DNA from: Streptomyces sp. MMBL 11-1
GTDB taxonomy: Bacteria; Actinomycetota; Actinomycetes; Streptomycetales; Streptomycetaceae
Reading direction: 5' to 3'
Length of the DNA: 64,000 nt
NCBI RefSeq assembly: GCF_028622875.1
Contig: NZ_CP117709.1
Span: 5,273,001 to 5,337,000 of the forward strand
The notes below the pieces were generated by a model that was not told where the DNA came from, searched no databases, and worked only from the letters and a program-made list of their open reading frames with translations. Below, in pieces: positions 16,567 through 25,411 of the stretch. Made by a program: the position numbers and the translations under genes. Numbering within the stretch: position 1 is the first letter of the stretch; every line of letters begins with the position of its first letter.

Positions 16567-17616
16567 TCAGCCGCGGCCGGCCCAGATGTTCGTGCCCGCC
16601 GTGTCCACGGCGAAGGCGTCGATCTCCTTCAGCTCGTCGGCGGTCAGCGCCGGGCCCGCGAGGGCCGCCACGTTCTCCTCCAGCTGCCGCACGCTCGACG
16701 CGCCGATCAGCGCCGAGGTCATCCGGCTGTCGCGCAGCACCCACGCGATGGCGAGCTGGGCGAGCGACTGGCCGCGGCCCCGCGCGATGTCGTTGAGGCC
16801 GCCCAGCCGGCGGACCACCTCGTCGGAGAGCAGGCCCGGGTCGAGGGACTTGCCCTGGGTGGCGCGCGAGCCCTCCGGGATGCCCTTCAGGTACTTGTTC
16901 GTGAGCAGACCCTGGGCGAGCGGCACGAAGGAGATGCAGCCCATCCCGGCCGCCTCCAGGGTGTCGAGCAGCCCGTCGTCCTCGATCCAGCGGTTGATCA
17001 TGGAGTAGGACGGCTGGTGGATCAGGGCCGGCACGCCCATCTCCCTGAGCAGGCCGGCCGCCTCGGCGGTCTGCTCCGCGTTGTACGAGGAGACGCCCGC
17101 GTACAACGCCTTGCCCTGCTGTACGGCGGACGCCAGAGCGCCCATCGTCTCCTCCAGCGGGGTGTGCGGGTCGAAGCGGTGCGAGTAGAAGATGTCGACG
17201 TAGTCGAGGCCCATCCGCTTCAGGGAGGCGTCGAGCGAGGACAGCAGGTACTTCCGGGAACCCCACTCGCCGTACGGGCCGGGGTGCATCAGATAGCCGG
17301 CCTTGGTGGAAATGACCAGTTCGTCCCGGTAAGGGGCGAAGTCCTGGGCGAAGAGCTTGCCGAAGTTCAGCTCGGCCGAGCCGGGCGGCGGACCGTAGTT
17401 GTTGGCCAGGTCGAAGTGGGTGACCCCGAGATCGAAGGCGCGGCGCAGAATCGCCCGCTGGGAGTCGAGCGACCGGTCGTCGCCGAAGTTGTGCCACAGG
17501 CCCAGCGAGAGGGCGGGGAGCTTGAGGCCGCTGCGCCCGGTCCGGCGGTACTCCATGGAGTCGTAGCGCGAATCGGCGGCGCGGTGGCGCAGGTCGGGGG
17601 AGAGGTAATCAGTCAC
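16567..17616 (-). CDS. mgrA: Aldo/keto reductase, L-glyceraldehyde 3-phosphate reductase type
   Basis: A 349-residue TIM-barrel oxidoreductase. It has the AKR catalytic set: Asp in HFDLANNYGP (with the Tyr), Lys in VISTKAGY and His in IFYSHRFDP. The sequences MHPGPYGEWGSRKYLLSSLDASLKRMGLDYVD, FVPLAQGLLT and LIGASSVRQLEEN are typical of the YghZ/MgrA subgroup, which reduces L-glyceraldehyde 3-phosphate and methylglyoxal with NADPH. Start GTG 17616 with AAGGA 7 bases upstream. The gene stands alone, convergent with the small RNA candidate. The substrate assignment follows the subfamily. Confidence 0.87.
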   Translation of the reverse strand: MTDYLSPDLRHRAADSRYDSMEYRRTGRSGLKLPALSLGLWHNFGDDRSLDSQRAILRRAFDLGVTHFDLANNYGPPPGSAELNFGKLFAQDFAPYRDELVISTKAGYLMHPGPYGEWGSRKYLLSSLDASLKRMGLDYVDIFYSHRFDPHTPLEETMGALASAVQQGKALYAGVSSYNAEQTAEAAGLLREMGVPALIHQPSYSMINRWIEDDGLLDTLEAAGMGCISFVPLAQGLLTNKYLKGIPEGSRATQGKSLDPGLLSDEVVRRLGGLNDIARGRGQSLAQLAIAWVLRDSRMTSALIGASSVRQLEENVAALAGPALTADELKEIDAFAVDTAGTNIWAGRG

Positions 17617-17878
17617 GTTTCATTCCTTATCACGGAGTTGTGACAGACCGGGTTGGGCCCCCGTGACCCGATCGCAGTAATGTGGCGGCTTCGGGGAATG
17701 CCGATGTGCGGCGCGGCGAAGGCCCGCGCGGCCGTGCCAGTGGTAGGGGTGCGGACCGCCGGGGGATCGTGCGGGCGGCGCAGACCGCGCGGCGAACCCC
17801 CGCGGGGGACGGCCCCCGGACCCCCCGGCGACGGGGAGGGCGGGCCCGGGCCCGTACGGAACCGAGAGGGTGAACGCA

Positions 17879-18640
17879 GTGAACTTCCGCGACCTGGTGT
17901 ACAGGCTCTACGCGCGCCGGGTGGGAGGCCGCCTGGACCACGACCAGGTGCCGAAGCACATCGGGGTCATCCTCGACGGCAACCGGCGCTGGGCCAAGGC
18001 GTCCGGCGGATCGGCCGTGCAGGGCCACCAGGCCGGCGCGGACAAGATCTCCGAGCTGCTCGGCTGGTGCAACGAGACCGATGTCGAGGTCGTCACCCTC
18101 TGGATGCTGTCCACGGACAACTTCGACCGGCCCGAGCACGAGCTGAAGCCGCTGCTCGGCATCATCGAGAACACCGTGCGCAACCTCGCCGCGGACGGGC
18201 GCTGGCGCGTCCACCACGTCGGCACGCTCGACCTGCTTCCGCCGGAGACGCAGTCGGTGCTCAAGGAGGCCCAGGAGGCGACGTCCGACATCGACGGGAT
18301 AATCGTCAATGTCGCGGTCGGCTACGGCGGTCGTCAGGAGATCGCGGACGCGGTGCGCTCCCTGCTCCTGGAGCACTCGGAGAAGGGCACGACCTTCGAG
18401 GAGCTGGCCGAGGTCGTCTCCACCGACCTGATCTCCGAGCACCTCTACACCCGGGGCCAGCCCGACCCCGATCTGGTGATCCGGACGAGCGGCGAGCAGC
18501 GGCTCTCGGGCTTCATGCTCTGGCAGAGCGCCCACTCGGAGTACTACTTCTGCGAGGTCTTCTGGCCGGCCTTCCGCAAGGTCGACTTCCTCCGGGCGCT
18601 GCGCGACTACGCCGCCCGCCACCGCCGCTACGGGGCCTGA
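17879..18640 (+). CDS. Isoprenyl (cis-prenyl) transferase
   Basis: A 253-residue undecaprenyl-diphosphate-synthase-type enzyme that adds isoprene units in cis to allylic diphosphates to make polyprenyl carriers. Conserved regions are HIGVILDGNRRWAK (region I with the catalytic Asp), GHQAGADKI, VTLWMLSTDNF (with the Asn), and DLVIRTSGEQRLSGFMLWQSAHSEYYF at the C-terminus. GTG 17879 is preferred over GTG 17870 because GAGAGG at 17864-17869 is then properly spaced. Streptomyces carry more than one paralogue. Whether this one makes decaprenyl, undecaprenyl or shorter products cannot be told here. Confidence 0.9.
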   Translation: MNFRDLVYRLYARRVGGRLDHDQVPKHIGVILDGNRRWAKASGGSAVQGHQAGADKISELLGWCNETDVEVVTLWMLSTDNFDRPEHELKPLLGIIENTVRNLAADGRWRVHHVGTLDLLPPETQSVLKEAQEATSDIDGIIVNVAVGYGGRQEIADAVRSLLLEHSEKGTTFEELAEVVSTDLISEHLYTRGQPDPDLVIRTSGEQRLSGFMLWQSAHSEYYFCEVFWPAFRKVDFLRALRDYAARHRRYGA

Positions 18641-19060
18641 GACGCCCTGAAGACGCCTCCCGCCCGCGCGTCCCCCGACGGCTCCCCTGTATCGCGTCCT
18701 CCGACGGCTCCCCTATATAGGGGAGCCGTCGCGTAGGTAAGAAGGTCACCGCGCGTCCACCGGGACTTCTTCACACCGTGTCATATGCGGCGGCATGGCT
18801 TCGCGCGGAAAAGGGAATACCCCTGTCAGGTCGACGTCCGGTCATCAACCAGGCGGATGTCGCATCCAAGTGAGCGGTGCCAAGGCCGCTCGCCCGGGAG
18901 GCCCTTTGCACACGAAGGACCGTAGACAGTCTGCGGCCGACGCGGTGGCCGCGGTCCGGCCCGCGCACAGGGGCCCGATCCCGGTCCGTCCTCTCCCTTC
19001 GGGAAGCTCCGCGACCGTCCGTCGCACTCCCCGACCTCGTCCGAGGGGGTACGTCCTTCC
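18641..19060. other. 420-bp intergenic region before the PIN-PhoH gene
   Basis: It contains a perfect 30-bp palindrome and an extra copy of its left arm (18676-18731). The remainder (18740-19060) shows no recognised RNA or small gene. The promoter of the PhoH gene must lie here. No overlapping small antitoxin-like gene was seen. Confidence 0.45.
18676..18731. repeat. Perfect 30-bp palindrome with a repeated left arm
   Basis: Positions 18702-18731 read the same on both strands; the arms begin CGACGGCTCCCC and the centre is TATATA. A 13-base copy of the left arm lies at 18676-18688, 26 bases upstream. With no T-run and with a fully paired centre it may be the terminator of the prenyltransferase gene or an operator. 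The second copy allows two alternative hairpins. Confidence 0.75.
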
Positions 19061-20383
19061 GTGGTGACCAGCAGCAAGCGCCGCATGTCCGACCGGCGCA
19101 CATACGTTCTCGACACCAGCGTCCTGCTGGCCGATCCCGGTGCCATGGCCCGCTTCGACGAGCACGAAGTCGTGCTGCCGATCGTGGTGGTCACGGAACT
19201 GGAGGCCAAACGGCATCACCCCGAGCTCGGATACTTCGCCCGGCAGGCCCTGCGCCTGCTGGACGACTTCCGGGTCCGGTACGGTCGGCTGGACGCCCCG
19301 ATCCCGCTCGGGGATCTGGGCGGGACGCTCCGTGTCGAGCTCAACCACTCCGATCCCGGTGTTCTGCCCGCCGGCTACCGGTTGGGGGACAACGACTCAC
19401 GGATTCTCGCGGTCGCACGCAACCTCCAGGCCGAGGGGTACGACGTCACGGTCGTCTCCAAGGACCTGCCGCTCCGCATCAAGGCGTCCTCCGTGGGCCT
19501 TCTCGCCGAGGAGTACCGCGCCGAGCTCGCCATCACGGACTCCGGCTGGACCGGCATGAGCGAACTGTCCCTCGCCGGGGAACAGATCGACCTGCTGTTC
19601 AGCGAGGAGACGCTGTACGTCCCCGAGGCCGCCGAACTGCCCGTGCACACCGGCCTGGTCCTCCAGTCCGAGCGCGGCAAGGCGCTCGGCCGGGTGACGG
19701 CCGAGGGCAACGTACGGCTCGTGCGGGGCGACCGGGAGGCCTTCGGCATCCACGGGCGCAGCGCCGAGCAGCGGATCGCCCTCGATCTCCTGCTGGACGC
19801 CGACGTCGGCATCGTGTCGCTGGGCGGCCGGGCCGGCACCGGCAAGTCGGCGCTGGCCCTCTGCGCGGGCCTGGAAGCGGTGCTGGAGCGCCGGCAGCAC
19901 AAGAAGGTGATGGTCTTCCGCCCGCTGTACGCGGTGGGCGGGCAGGAGCTCGGCTATCTCCCCGGCAGCGAGGCCGAGAAGATGAGCCCCTGGGCGCAGG
20001 CGGTCTTCGACACGCTCTCGGCGGTCGCCGGGCGCGAGGTCATCGAGGAGGTGCTCGGGCGCGGGATGCTGGAGGTCCTGCCGCTCACCCACATCCGCGG
20101 CCGCTCCCTGCACGACGCGTTCGTGATCGTCGACGAGGCGCAGTCGCTCGAACGGAACGTCCTGCTGACCGTGTTGTCCCGGATCGGGGCGAATTCGCGT
20201 GTCGTGCTCACCCATGACGTGGCCCAGCGGGACAACCTCCGGGTCGGCCGGTACGACGGAGTCGTCGCCGTCGTCGAAAAACTGAAGGGCCATCCGCTGT
20301 TCGCCCACGTCACGCTCACGCGGTCGGAGCGTTCGCAGATCGCCGCGCTGGTGACCGAAATGCTGGAGGAAGGCCAGATCTGA
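19061..20383 (+). CDS. PIN-PhoH fusion protein (PhoH2 type)
   Basis: A 440-residue protein with an N-terminal PIN-type nuclease domain (about 12-145; acidic residues in [31 protein letters not shown] and [10 protein letters not shown]) and a C-terminal PhoH-type RecA-like ATPase (about 230-435; Walker [14 protein letters not shown], Walker [13 protein letters not shown], then THDVAQRDN). In mycobacteria this architecture is an RNA-unwinding ribonuclease encoded with a small antitoxin. No such partner is visible here. GTG 19061 and the ATG at 19085 are possible starts. It is probably cytosolic and acts in RNA metabolism. Confidence 0.92.
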   Translation: MVTSSKRRMSDRRTYVLDTSVLLADPGAMARFDEHEVVLPIVVVTELEAKRHHPELGYFARQALRLLDDFRVRYGRLDAPIPLGDLGGTLRVELNHSDPGVLPAGYRLGDNDSRILAVARNLQAEGYDVTVVSKDLPLRIKASSVGLLAEEYRAELAITDSGWTGMSELSLAGEQIDLLFSEETLYVPEAAELPVHTGLVLQSERGKALGRVTAEGNVRLVRGDREAFGIHGRSAEQRIALDLLLDADVGIVSLGGRAGTGKSALALCAGLEAVLERRQHKKVMVFRPLYAVGGQELGYLPGSEAEKMSPWAQAVFDTLSAVAGREVIEEVLGRGMLEVLPLTHIRGRSLHDAFVIVDEAQSLERNVLLTVLSRIGANSRVVLTHDVAQRDNLRVGRYDGVVAVVEKLKGHPLFAHVTLTRSERSQIAALVTEMLEEGQI

Positions 20384-20772
20384 CGCGCATGTCCCTTTGA
20401 TGCCGCCCGGCGAGCCAAGGAGCATAGCCGGGCGGCATTGTGCTGCGCCGTCATTTCCGGGAAACCGGAGGGCCGAACGTGGTGTGACCTTTCCCACGCA
20501 AGACAGAATTGCCTCCTGGCGCTCCCGTCCGGCAGAGTCTTGCTTCCGTCAGGCCCCGCATACGGCACTTGGGCACCTCCAGAGGCGCCACGCACCACAC
20601 AACTCAACACGAGACGCCCGTATGCCGCCCGCGAGTACCACGCGGCAGCCTCCTCACCGGGGTTGTCCATCGGGCCCGCGCCTCCCGTGACCCACGCAGT
20701 AGGGAGGCCAGTGCCAGGGGCACGAACGCGCCCGCGAGGTCACCTAAGCGGGCGATGCTGGAAGGACACCAT
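20384..20772. other. 389-bp region upstream of the transglycosylase-like gene
   Basis: It begins with a terminator (20401-20437). The remaining 330 bases form a long leader before the cell-wall protein gene, of the kind that carries c-di-AMP riboswitches in other Streptomyces. The conserved riboswitch blocks were not found. A stem CGCCCGC/GCGGGCG lies at about 20730-20756, just before the GGAAGG ribosome binding site. Confidence 0.45.
20401..20437 (+). terminator. Hairpin terminator after PIN-PhoH
   Basis: An 11-bp perfect stem (TGCCGCCCGGC at 20401-20411 with its complement at 20427-20437), 17 bases after the stop codon, followed by TTG. Confidence 0.75.
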
Positions 20773-21486
20773 GTGAGCCGGATCTCGGTCCGGGGGTTCG
20801 CCGTGGCATCCGCCACCGCGGTCACCACCGTTGGCGCCGTCGTAGGCGTTGCTGCGGGCGGCACACCTGCCGCCGACGACAACAACTTCGAGGCGGCCGC
20901 AGCCGACACCACGCTGCTCGCAGACATCCCCGCGGGCCAGCAGGCCCAGGTACAGACCGCTTCGCTGACGCAGCAGGCCGATGCCCAGGCATCCGCCGCC
21001 GACGCCGCGGCGAAGAAGTCCGCCGAGGAATCGGCCCGCCTGCAGGCCGCCAAGGACGCCAAGTCCAAGAAGCAGGCGGCCGAGGACCGGGTCAAGGCCG
21101 AGCGCGAGGCGGAAAAGAAGAAGAAGGAAGAGGCCGAGCGCGCCAGCCGTTCTTCCGTCCGCGACGCCGCCTCGTTCTCCGCGCAGGGCTCCTACAGCGT
21201 GGCCGAGGTCAAGGCCATGGCCCGTCAGATGGTCCCCGCGGACCAGTTCCAGTGCTTCAGCAACATCGTGAACCACGAGTCGACCTGGAACTACCGCGCG
21301 ACCAACCCGTCCTCCGGTGCGTACGGCCTGGTGCAGGCGTACCCGGGTCACAAGATGTCGTCCGCCGGCGCCGACTGGCGGACCAACCCGGCCACCCAGA
21401 TCAAGTGGGGCCTCAGCTACATGGACAGCCGTTACGGCGGCCCGTGCGGCGCCTGGTCCTTCTGGCAGGCCAACTCCTGGTATTAG
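20773..21486 (+). CDS. Secreted lytic transglycosylase-like (SLT) protein
   Basis: A 237-residue exported protein with signal peptide (AVASATAVTTVGAVVGVAAGG), a long Ala/Lys/Glu coiled-coil linker (about 60-135) and a C-terminal lysozyme-like domain. The domain contains CFSNIVNHESTWNYRATNPSSGAYGLVQAYPG: the Glu of NHESTW is in the position of the catalytic acid of SLT enzymes, and SGAYGLVQ corresponds to the usual SGAxGLxQ. It ends WSFWQANSWY. It is predicted to cleave the glycan strands of peptidoglycan. Start GTG 20773 with GGAAGG upstream. The two Cys of the domain could pair. Confidence 0.88.
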   Translation: MSRISVRGFAVASATAVTTVGAVVGVAAGGTPAADDNNFEAAAADTTLLADIPAGQQAQVQTASLTQQADAQASAADAAAKKSAEESARLQAAKDAKSKKQAAEDRVKAEREAEKKKKEEAERASRSSVRDAASFSAQGSYSVAEVKAMARQMVPADQFQCFSNIVNHESTWNYRATNPSSGAYGLVQAYPGHKMSSAGADWRTNPATQIKWGLSYMDSRYGGPCGAWSFWQANSWY

Positions 21487-21524
21487 GGAGAGCGGGCGAA
21501 GTCCACGGACCGCCCTCTCAACCT

Positions 21525-21564
21525 CGCGAGGCCCCTCACCGTCCAGACGGTGAGGGGCCTCGCG
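21525..21564 (+). terminator. Strong hairpin terminator after the SLT gene
   Basis: A near-perfect stem of about 17 bp (CGCGAGGCCCCTCACCG at 21525-21541 with 21548-21564), 39 bases after the stop codon. No T-tract. Confidence 0.8.
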
Positions 21565-21652
21565 CGTGTACGGTCGCATCCTGGCGGCACCGGGGAGCGT
21601 GGGAACACGCTGAGGAGCGCTGGGTGGCGAAGATGGGGGAAGGAAAGCAAGC

Positions 21653-23038
21653 ATGTCGAAACTGCCGGGCTGGCTGGGCCGCTTCGGGGCCGAACTGACG
21701 GAACTGGGTGCGCGACTGGACGAGCGCCGGGCGCACGCCGCCGCCGATGACGAAGACCCCCTCGGGGCACGGGCGCCGGCCGTCCCGGAGGCCGACGACG
21801 CCGGGCAGGTGCCCGCGCCGCCCTCGTACGCCCCCTCGGTCGCCGCCAAGCCGGATCCGGTGGCGGCGATCCCCTGGGGGATGCGGGTCGCCGCCGAGGC
21901 CGGCTGGCGCCTCCTCGTCCTCGCGGGGACGCTCTATGTGCTGATGCGGGTGATCAGCGCGGTCCAGCTCGTGGTGCTGGCCTTCGCCGCGGCGCTGCTC
22001 GTCACCGCGATGCTCCAGCCGACCGTGGTCCGCCTCAAGCGGTTCGGGCTGCCCCACGGGCTCGCCACCGCCGTGACCGCCGTGCTCGGGTTCGTCGTCA
22101 TCGGCCTGGTCGGCTGGTTCGTGGTGTGGCAGGTGCTGGAGAACCTCGACACGCTCTCCGACCGGGTCCGCGACGGCATCGACGAGTTGAAGCGCTGGGC
22201 GCTCGACAGCCCCTTCCATGTCACCGAGTCGCAGATCAACGACATCGCCAAGAACCTCAGCGACACCATCAGCACCAACACCGAGGAGATCACCTCCGCC
22301 GGACTCCAGGGCGTCACCGTCATGGTGGAGTTCCTCACCGGGCTGCTGCTGGCGATGTTCTCCACGCTGTTCCTGCTCTACGACGGCAGGCGCATCTGGG
22401 AGTGGTCGCTCAAGCTGGTGCCCGCCGGGGCCCGCCCCGGGGTCGCCGGCGCCGGACCGCGCGCCTGGCGCACCCTGACCGCGTATGTGCGCGGCACGGT
22501 GCTCGTCGCCCTGATCGACGCCATCTTCATCGGCTTCGGCCTCTACATCCTCAATGTGCCGCTCGCGGTGCCGCTGGCCGTCTTCATCTTCCTGTTCGCC
22601 TTCATCCCGCTCGTCGGCGCCGTGGTCTCCGGGGCGCTCGCGGTGGTCGTCGCGCTGGTCACCGAGGGGGTGTGGACCGCGCTGTGGGCGCTGGTGGTGG
22701 TCCTGGCGGTGCAGCAGATCGAGGGGCACATCCTGCAGCCGTTCATCCTCGGCCGCGCCGTGCGGGTGCATCCGCTCGCGGTGGTCCTCGCGGTGGCGAC
22801 CGGCGGGCTGGTCGCGGGCATCGGCGGCGCGGTGGTCGCCGTGCCGCTGGTCGCCGTGACCAACACGGTGGTCGGCTATCTGCGCGCGTACGGGGAGCCC
22901 GGCGAGCGGGGAGGTCACCACGGGGCCACCGCCCTGGCGATGAGCCCGGCGCACGCCGCCGCGCCCCCGCCCCCGCCCCCGGGTCCGCAGGACACGCCGG
23001 GCGAACCCGCGCGGGAGAACAGGCCTCCGCAGGAGTAG
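21653..23038 (+). CDS. AI-2E family transporter / permease
   Basis: A 461-residue membrane protein of the AI-2E exporter (UPF0118/PerM) superfamily. It has an acidic cytosolic N-terminus, helices starting at about residue 83, a soluble extracytoplasmic stretch (LDTLSDRVRDGIDELKRW...DTISTNTEEI), and then paired helices including FAFIPLVGAVVSGALAVVVAL and VQQIEGHILQPFILGRAVRVHPL, the diagnostic PxxG and EGxxLxPxxxG regions. It has a Pro-rich cytosolic tail. Family members export small molecules or ions (AI-2, or Na+ in exchange for H+). The substrate here is unknown. Start ATG 21653 with GGAAGGAAAG upstream. Confidence 0.88.
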   Translation: MSKLPGWLGRFGAELTELGARLDERRAHAAADDEDPLGARAPAVPEADDAGQVPAPPSYAPSVAAKPDPVAAIPWGMRVAAEAGWRLLVLAGTLYVLMRVISAVQLVVLAFAAALLVTAMLQPTVVRLKRFGLPHGLATAVTAVLGFVVIGLVGWFVVWQVLENLDTLSDRVRDGIDELKRWALDSPFHVTESQINDIAKNLSDTISTNTEEITSAGLQGVTVMVEFLTGLLLAMFSTLFLLYDGRRIWEWSLKLVPAGARPGVAGAGPRAWRTLTAYVRGTVLVALIDAIFIGFGLYILNVPLAVPLAVFIFLFAFIPLVGAVVSGALAVVVALVTEGVWTALWALVVVLAVQQIEGHILQPFILGRAVRVHPLAVVLAVATGGLVAGIGGAVVAVPLVAVTNTVVGYLRAYGEPGERGGHHGATALAMSPAHAAAPPPPPPGPQDTPGEPARENRPPQE

Positions 23039-23048
23039 GGACACGAAA

Positions 23049-23090
23049 AGAAGAGCCCCGGGGACGGTCGGTCGTCCTCGGGGCTCTTCT
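23049..23090. terminator. Bidirectional hairpin terminator
   Basis: A stem of about 17 bp (23049-23065 with 23074-23090, one mismatch) around GTCGGTC, flanked by AAAAG on the left and TTCTCGTAT on the right, between the convergent permease and ahpD genes. Confidence 0.88.
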
Positions 23091-23114
23091 CGTATCAGGG
23101 GTGGTGCGGTGTCA

Positions 23115-23648
23115 CTACTCGGCGAGTACGGCCTCGGCGTCGAGGGTCACACCGACCGCCTGGATCACCGAAGCGACCTTGACGGCTTCCTGAATGGTCT
23201 CACGGTCCACGCCGGCCTTGCGCAGCACCTGCTCGTGGGAGTCCAGGCACTGGCCGCAGCCGTTGATCGCGGAGACGGCGAGCGACCACAGCTCGAAGTC
23301 GACCTTCTCCACGCCGGGGTTGCCGATGACGTTCATCCGCAGGCCCGCGCGGAGCGTGCCGTACTCCGGGTCCGACAGCAGGTGCCGGGTCCGGTAGAAG
23401 ACGTTGTTCATCGCCATGATCGCTGCCGCCGACTTCGCCGCGGTGTACGCCTCGGCGGAGAGGTTGGCCTTCGCCTCGGGCTCCAGCTCGCGCAGCACCT
23501 TCGGCGAACGCGAGGCGATCGCGCAGGCCAGCACGGTGCCCCACAGCTGCTGCTGCGGGAGGTCGCTGTTGCCGATGACCGAGCCGAGGTTCAGCTTCAG
23601 GTCCTTGGCGAAGTCCGGTATGGCGGACTTCAGTTCGTCGAGAGCCAT
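23115..23648 (-). CDS. ahpD: Alkylhydroperoxidase AhpD
   Basis: A 177-residue enzyme that recycles AhpC in actinobacteria, working between dihydrolipoamide/lipoylated proteins and the peroxiredoxin. The active site [13 protein letters not shown] is complete (Cys pair and His), with the upstream Glu region ([15 protein letters not shown]). It begins 12 bases after the ahpC stop, forming an ahpC-ahpD operon, and ends at a shared terminator with the permease. OxyR control via the divergent gene is expected. Length and sequence are typical. Confidence 0.96.
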   Translation of the reverse strand: MALDELKSAIPDFAKDLKLNLGSVIGNSDLPQQQLWGTVLACAIASRSPKVLRELEPEAKANLSAEAYTAAKSAAAIMAMNNVFYRTRHLLSDPEYGTLRAGLRMNVIGNPGVEKVDFELWSLAVSAINGCGQCLDSHEQVLRKAGVDRETIQEAVKVASVIQAVGVTLDAEAVLAE

Positions 23649-23660
23649 GTCGGTATCAGC

Positions 23661-24215
23661 TCACTCGCCCGAGAGGAGCGCGACCGGGTCGAGGGTGTTC
23701 TCGCCCTTGGTCCAGTTGCACGGGCACAGCTCGTCGGTCTGCAGGGCGTCGAGGACCCGCAGGACCTCCTTGGGGTTACGGCCCACGGAACCGGCGGTCA
23801 CCATCGTGAACTGGATCTCGTTGTTCTGGTCGACGATGAAGACGGCGCGCTGGGCGAAGCCGTCCTCGCCCTCGATGCCGAGGTCACGCATGAGCTCGTG
23901 CTTCGAGTCGGCCAGCATCGGGAAGGGAAGGTCGGTCAGGTCCGGGTGGTCCTTGCGCCAGGCGTGGTGCACGAACTCGGAGTCACCGGAGAAGCCGAGG
24001 ACCTGGGCGTCGCGGTCCGCGAACTCCTCGTTCAGCTTGCCGAAGGCGGCGATCTCGGTGGGGCACACGAAGGTGAAGTCCTTCGGCCACGCGAAGACGA
24101 TCTTCCACTTGCCCTCGTAGGTCTTGTGGTTGATCTGCTCGAACTCCTTGCCGCTCTCCAGCGAAACACAAGCAGTCAGGTCGAACTCGGGGAACTTGTC
24201 ACCGACAGTGAGCAC
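23661..24215 (-). CDS. ahpC: Peroxiredoxin AhpC
   Basis: A 184-residue typical 2-Cys peroxiredoxin reducing hydrogen peroxide and organic hydroperoxides. The peroxidatic Cys lies in FTFVCPTEIAAFG and the resolving Cys in DELCPCNWTKG. The GTG at 24215 is chosen because AAGGAGAG lies immediately upstream and it gives the family's standard N-terminus (LTVGDKFPEFDLTA). It is the first gene of the ahpC-ahpD operon, divergent from oxyR across 132 bp. Confidence 0.97.
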   Translation of the reverse strand: MLTVGDKFPEFDLTACVSLESGKEFEQINHKTYEGKWKIVFAWPKDFTFVCPTEIAAFGKLNEEFADRDAQVLGFSGDSEFVHHAWRKDHPDLTDLPFPMLADSKHELMRDLGIEGEDGFAQRAVFIVDQNNEIQFTMVTAGSVGRNPKEVLRVLDALQTDELCPCNWTKGENTLDPVALLSGE

Positions 24216-24308
24216 GCGCTCTCCTTGCAACGTCTGGAATTCCCTTTTGGGGGAGTTCCTGAGGGTTGGACGAGCTCCACCATGGCACAGGGTGCATTGA
24301 TCACGGAA

Positions 24309-24345
24309 ATAGCTACACTCGGTCCATATGATCGGAGGTGCCTAT
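24309..24345. promoter_or_regulatory. Candidate OxyR binding region in the ahpC-oxyR intergenic region
   Basis: An ATAG element (24309-24312) and a CTAT element (24342-24345) flank a partly symmetric GGTCCATATGATC stretch, immediately upstream of the oxyR ribosome binding site. OxyR sites are built from ATAG-N7-CTAT half-pairs, and the divergent layout is the classical one. The exact register is uncertain. Confidence 0.5.
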
Positions 24346-24347
24346 CA

Positions 24348-25334
24348 GTGGGCCAGGGAAATCAGGGCGTACGTACCAAGCAGTCCGGTAAGTCGGCCGC
24401 CAGACAGCCCAGCCTGTCGCAGCTGCGCGCCTTCAAGGCCGTGGCGGAGCATCTGCACTTCCGGGACGCGGCGGCAGCAATCGGGATGAGTCAGCCTGCA
24501 CTCTCCGGAGCGGTGTCCACCCTGGAGGAGGCACTGGGTGTCCAGCTCATCGAGCGTACGACGCGCAAGGTGCTGCTCTCGCCCGCGGGAGAGCGGCTCG
24601 CGGTGCGGGCCGGTGCGGTCCTGGAGGCCGTCGCCGCGCTGATGGAGGAGGCGGAGGCGGTCCGCGCCCCGTTCACCGGAGTGCTCCGGCTCGGAGTGAT
24701 CCCGACCGTCGCCCCGTATCTGCTGCCCACCGTGCTCCGCCTCGTCCACGAGCGTTACCCGGACCTCGACCTCCAGGTCCACGAGGAGCAGACCTCCTCC
24801 CTGCTCGAGGGGCTCGCCGCGGGGCGGCTGGACCTGCTGCTGCTCGCCGTGCCGCTCGGAGTGCCGGGAGTCACCGAGATCCCGCTCTTCGACGAGGACT
24901 TCGTGCTGGTCATGGAGCAGGACCACGAGCTCGGCGGCCGGACGGACATCCCGCGCGAGGCGCTGCGCGAACTGCCGCTGCTGCTCCTGGACGAGGGGCA
25001 CTGCCTGCGCGACCAGGCCCTGGACATCTGCCGTGAGGCGGGCCGCACCGAGGGCGCGCCGGTGACCACGACCGCCGCCGGGCTGTCCACCCTCGTTCAG
25101 TTGGTGGCCGGAGGGCTCGGGGTGACACTGCTGCCCCGGACCGCGGTGACGGTGGAGACCGGCCGTAACGAGGCGCTGGCCACCGGGTACTTCGCGGATC
25201 CGGCGCCCACCCGGCGGGTCGCGCTGGCGATGCGGACCGGGTCGGCGCGGGGCGGCGAGTTCGAGGAGTTCGCCGCCGCGCTGCGCGAGGCGATGGAGCC
25301 CCTCCCGGTGCGGCCGGTGGCGGAGGGCCCGTAG
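24348..25334 (+). CDS. oxyR: Peroxide sensor OxyR (LysR family)
   Basis: A 328-residue LysR-type regulator. The N-terminal winged HTH is QLRAFKAVAEHLHFRDAAAAIGMSQPALSGAVSTLEEALG. The effector domain includes LLLDEGHCLRDQALDICREAG, which places two Cys residues as in the redox-active pair of E. coli OxyR. It should sense peroxide by disulphide formation and switch on the divergent ahpCD. Start GTG 24348 with CGGAGGTG 7 bases upstream. A 20-residue Gln/Ser-rich N-terminal tail precedes the HTH. Confidence 0.95.
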   Translation: MGQGNQGVRTKQSGKSAARQPSLSQLRAFKAVAEHLHFRDAAAAIGMSQPALSGAVSTLEEALGVQLIERTTRKVLLSPAGERLAVRAGAVLEAVAALMEEAEAVRAPFTGVLRLGVIPTVAPYLLPTVLRLVHERYPDLDLQVHEEQTSSLLEGLAAGRLDLLLLAVPLGVPGVTEIPLFDEDFVLVMEQDHELGGRTDIPREALRELPLLLLDEGHCLRDQALDICREAGRTEGAPVTTTAAGLSTLVQLVAGGLGVTLLPRTAVTVETGRNEALATGYFADPAPTRRVALAMRTGSARGGEFEEFAAALREAMEPLPVRPVAEGP

Positions 25335-25360
25335 AGCGGGCCGCCCTCACGCGGAACGCG

Positions 25361-25391
25361 GGCAGGGGCCCCGTCTCCAGGAGCCCCTGCC
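25361..25391. terminator. Bidirectional hairpin terminator after oxyR
   Basis: A 9-bp stem (GGCAGGGGC at 25361-25369 with GCCCCTGCC at 25383-25391) between the convergent oxyR and ABC permease genes. Confidence 0.7.
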
Positions 25392-25411
25392 GTAGGCGGT
25401 CGTGCGGGGTG

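Noticed and set aside
18641..19060. Antitoxin gene upstream of PIN-PhoH, as in mycobacterial PhoAT-PhoH2
   Set aside because: No overlapping small reading frame with coding character or ribosome binding site was found.
20438..20772. c-di-AMP (ydaO-type) riboswitch in the long leader of the SLT gene
   Set aside because: Cell-wall hydrolase genes in Streptomyces often carry one, but the conserved blocks expected for that motif could not be found in the leader. A covariance search would settle it.
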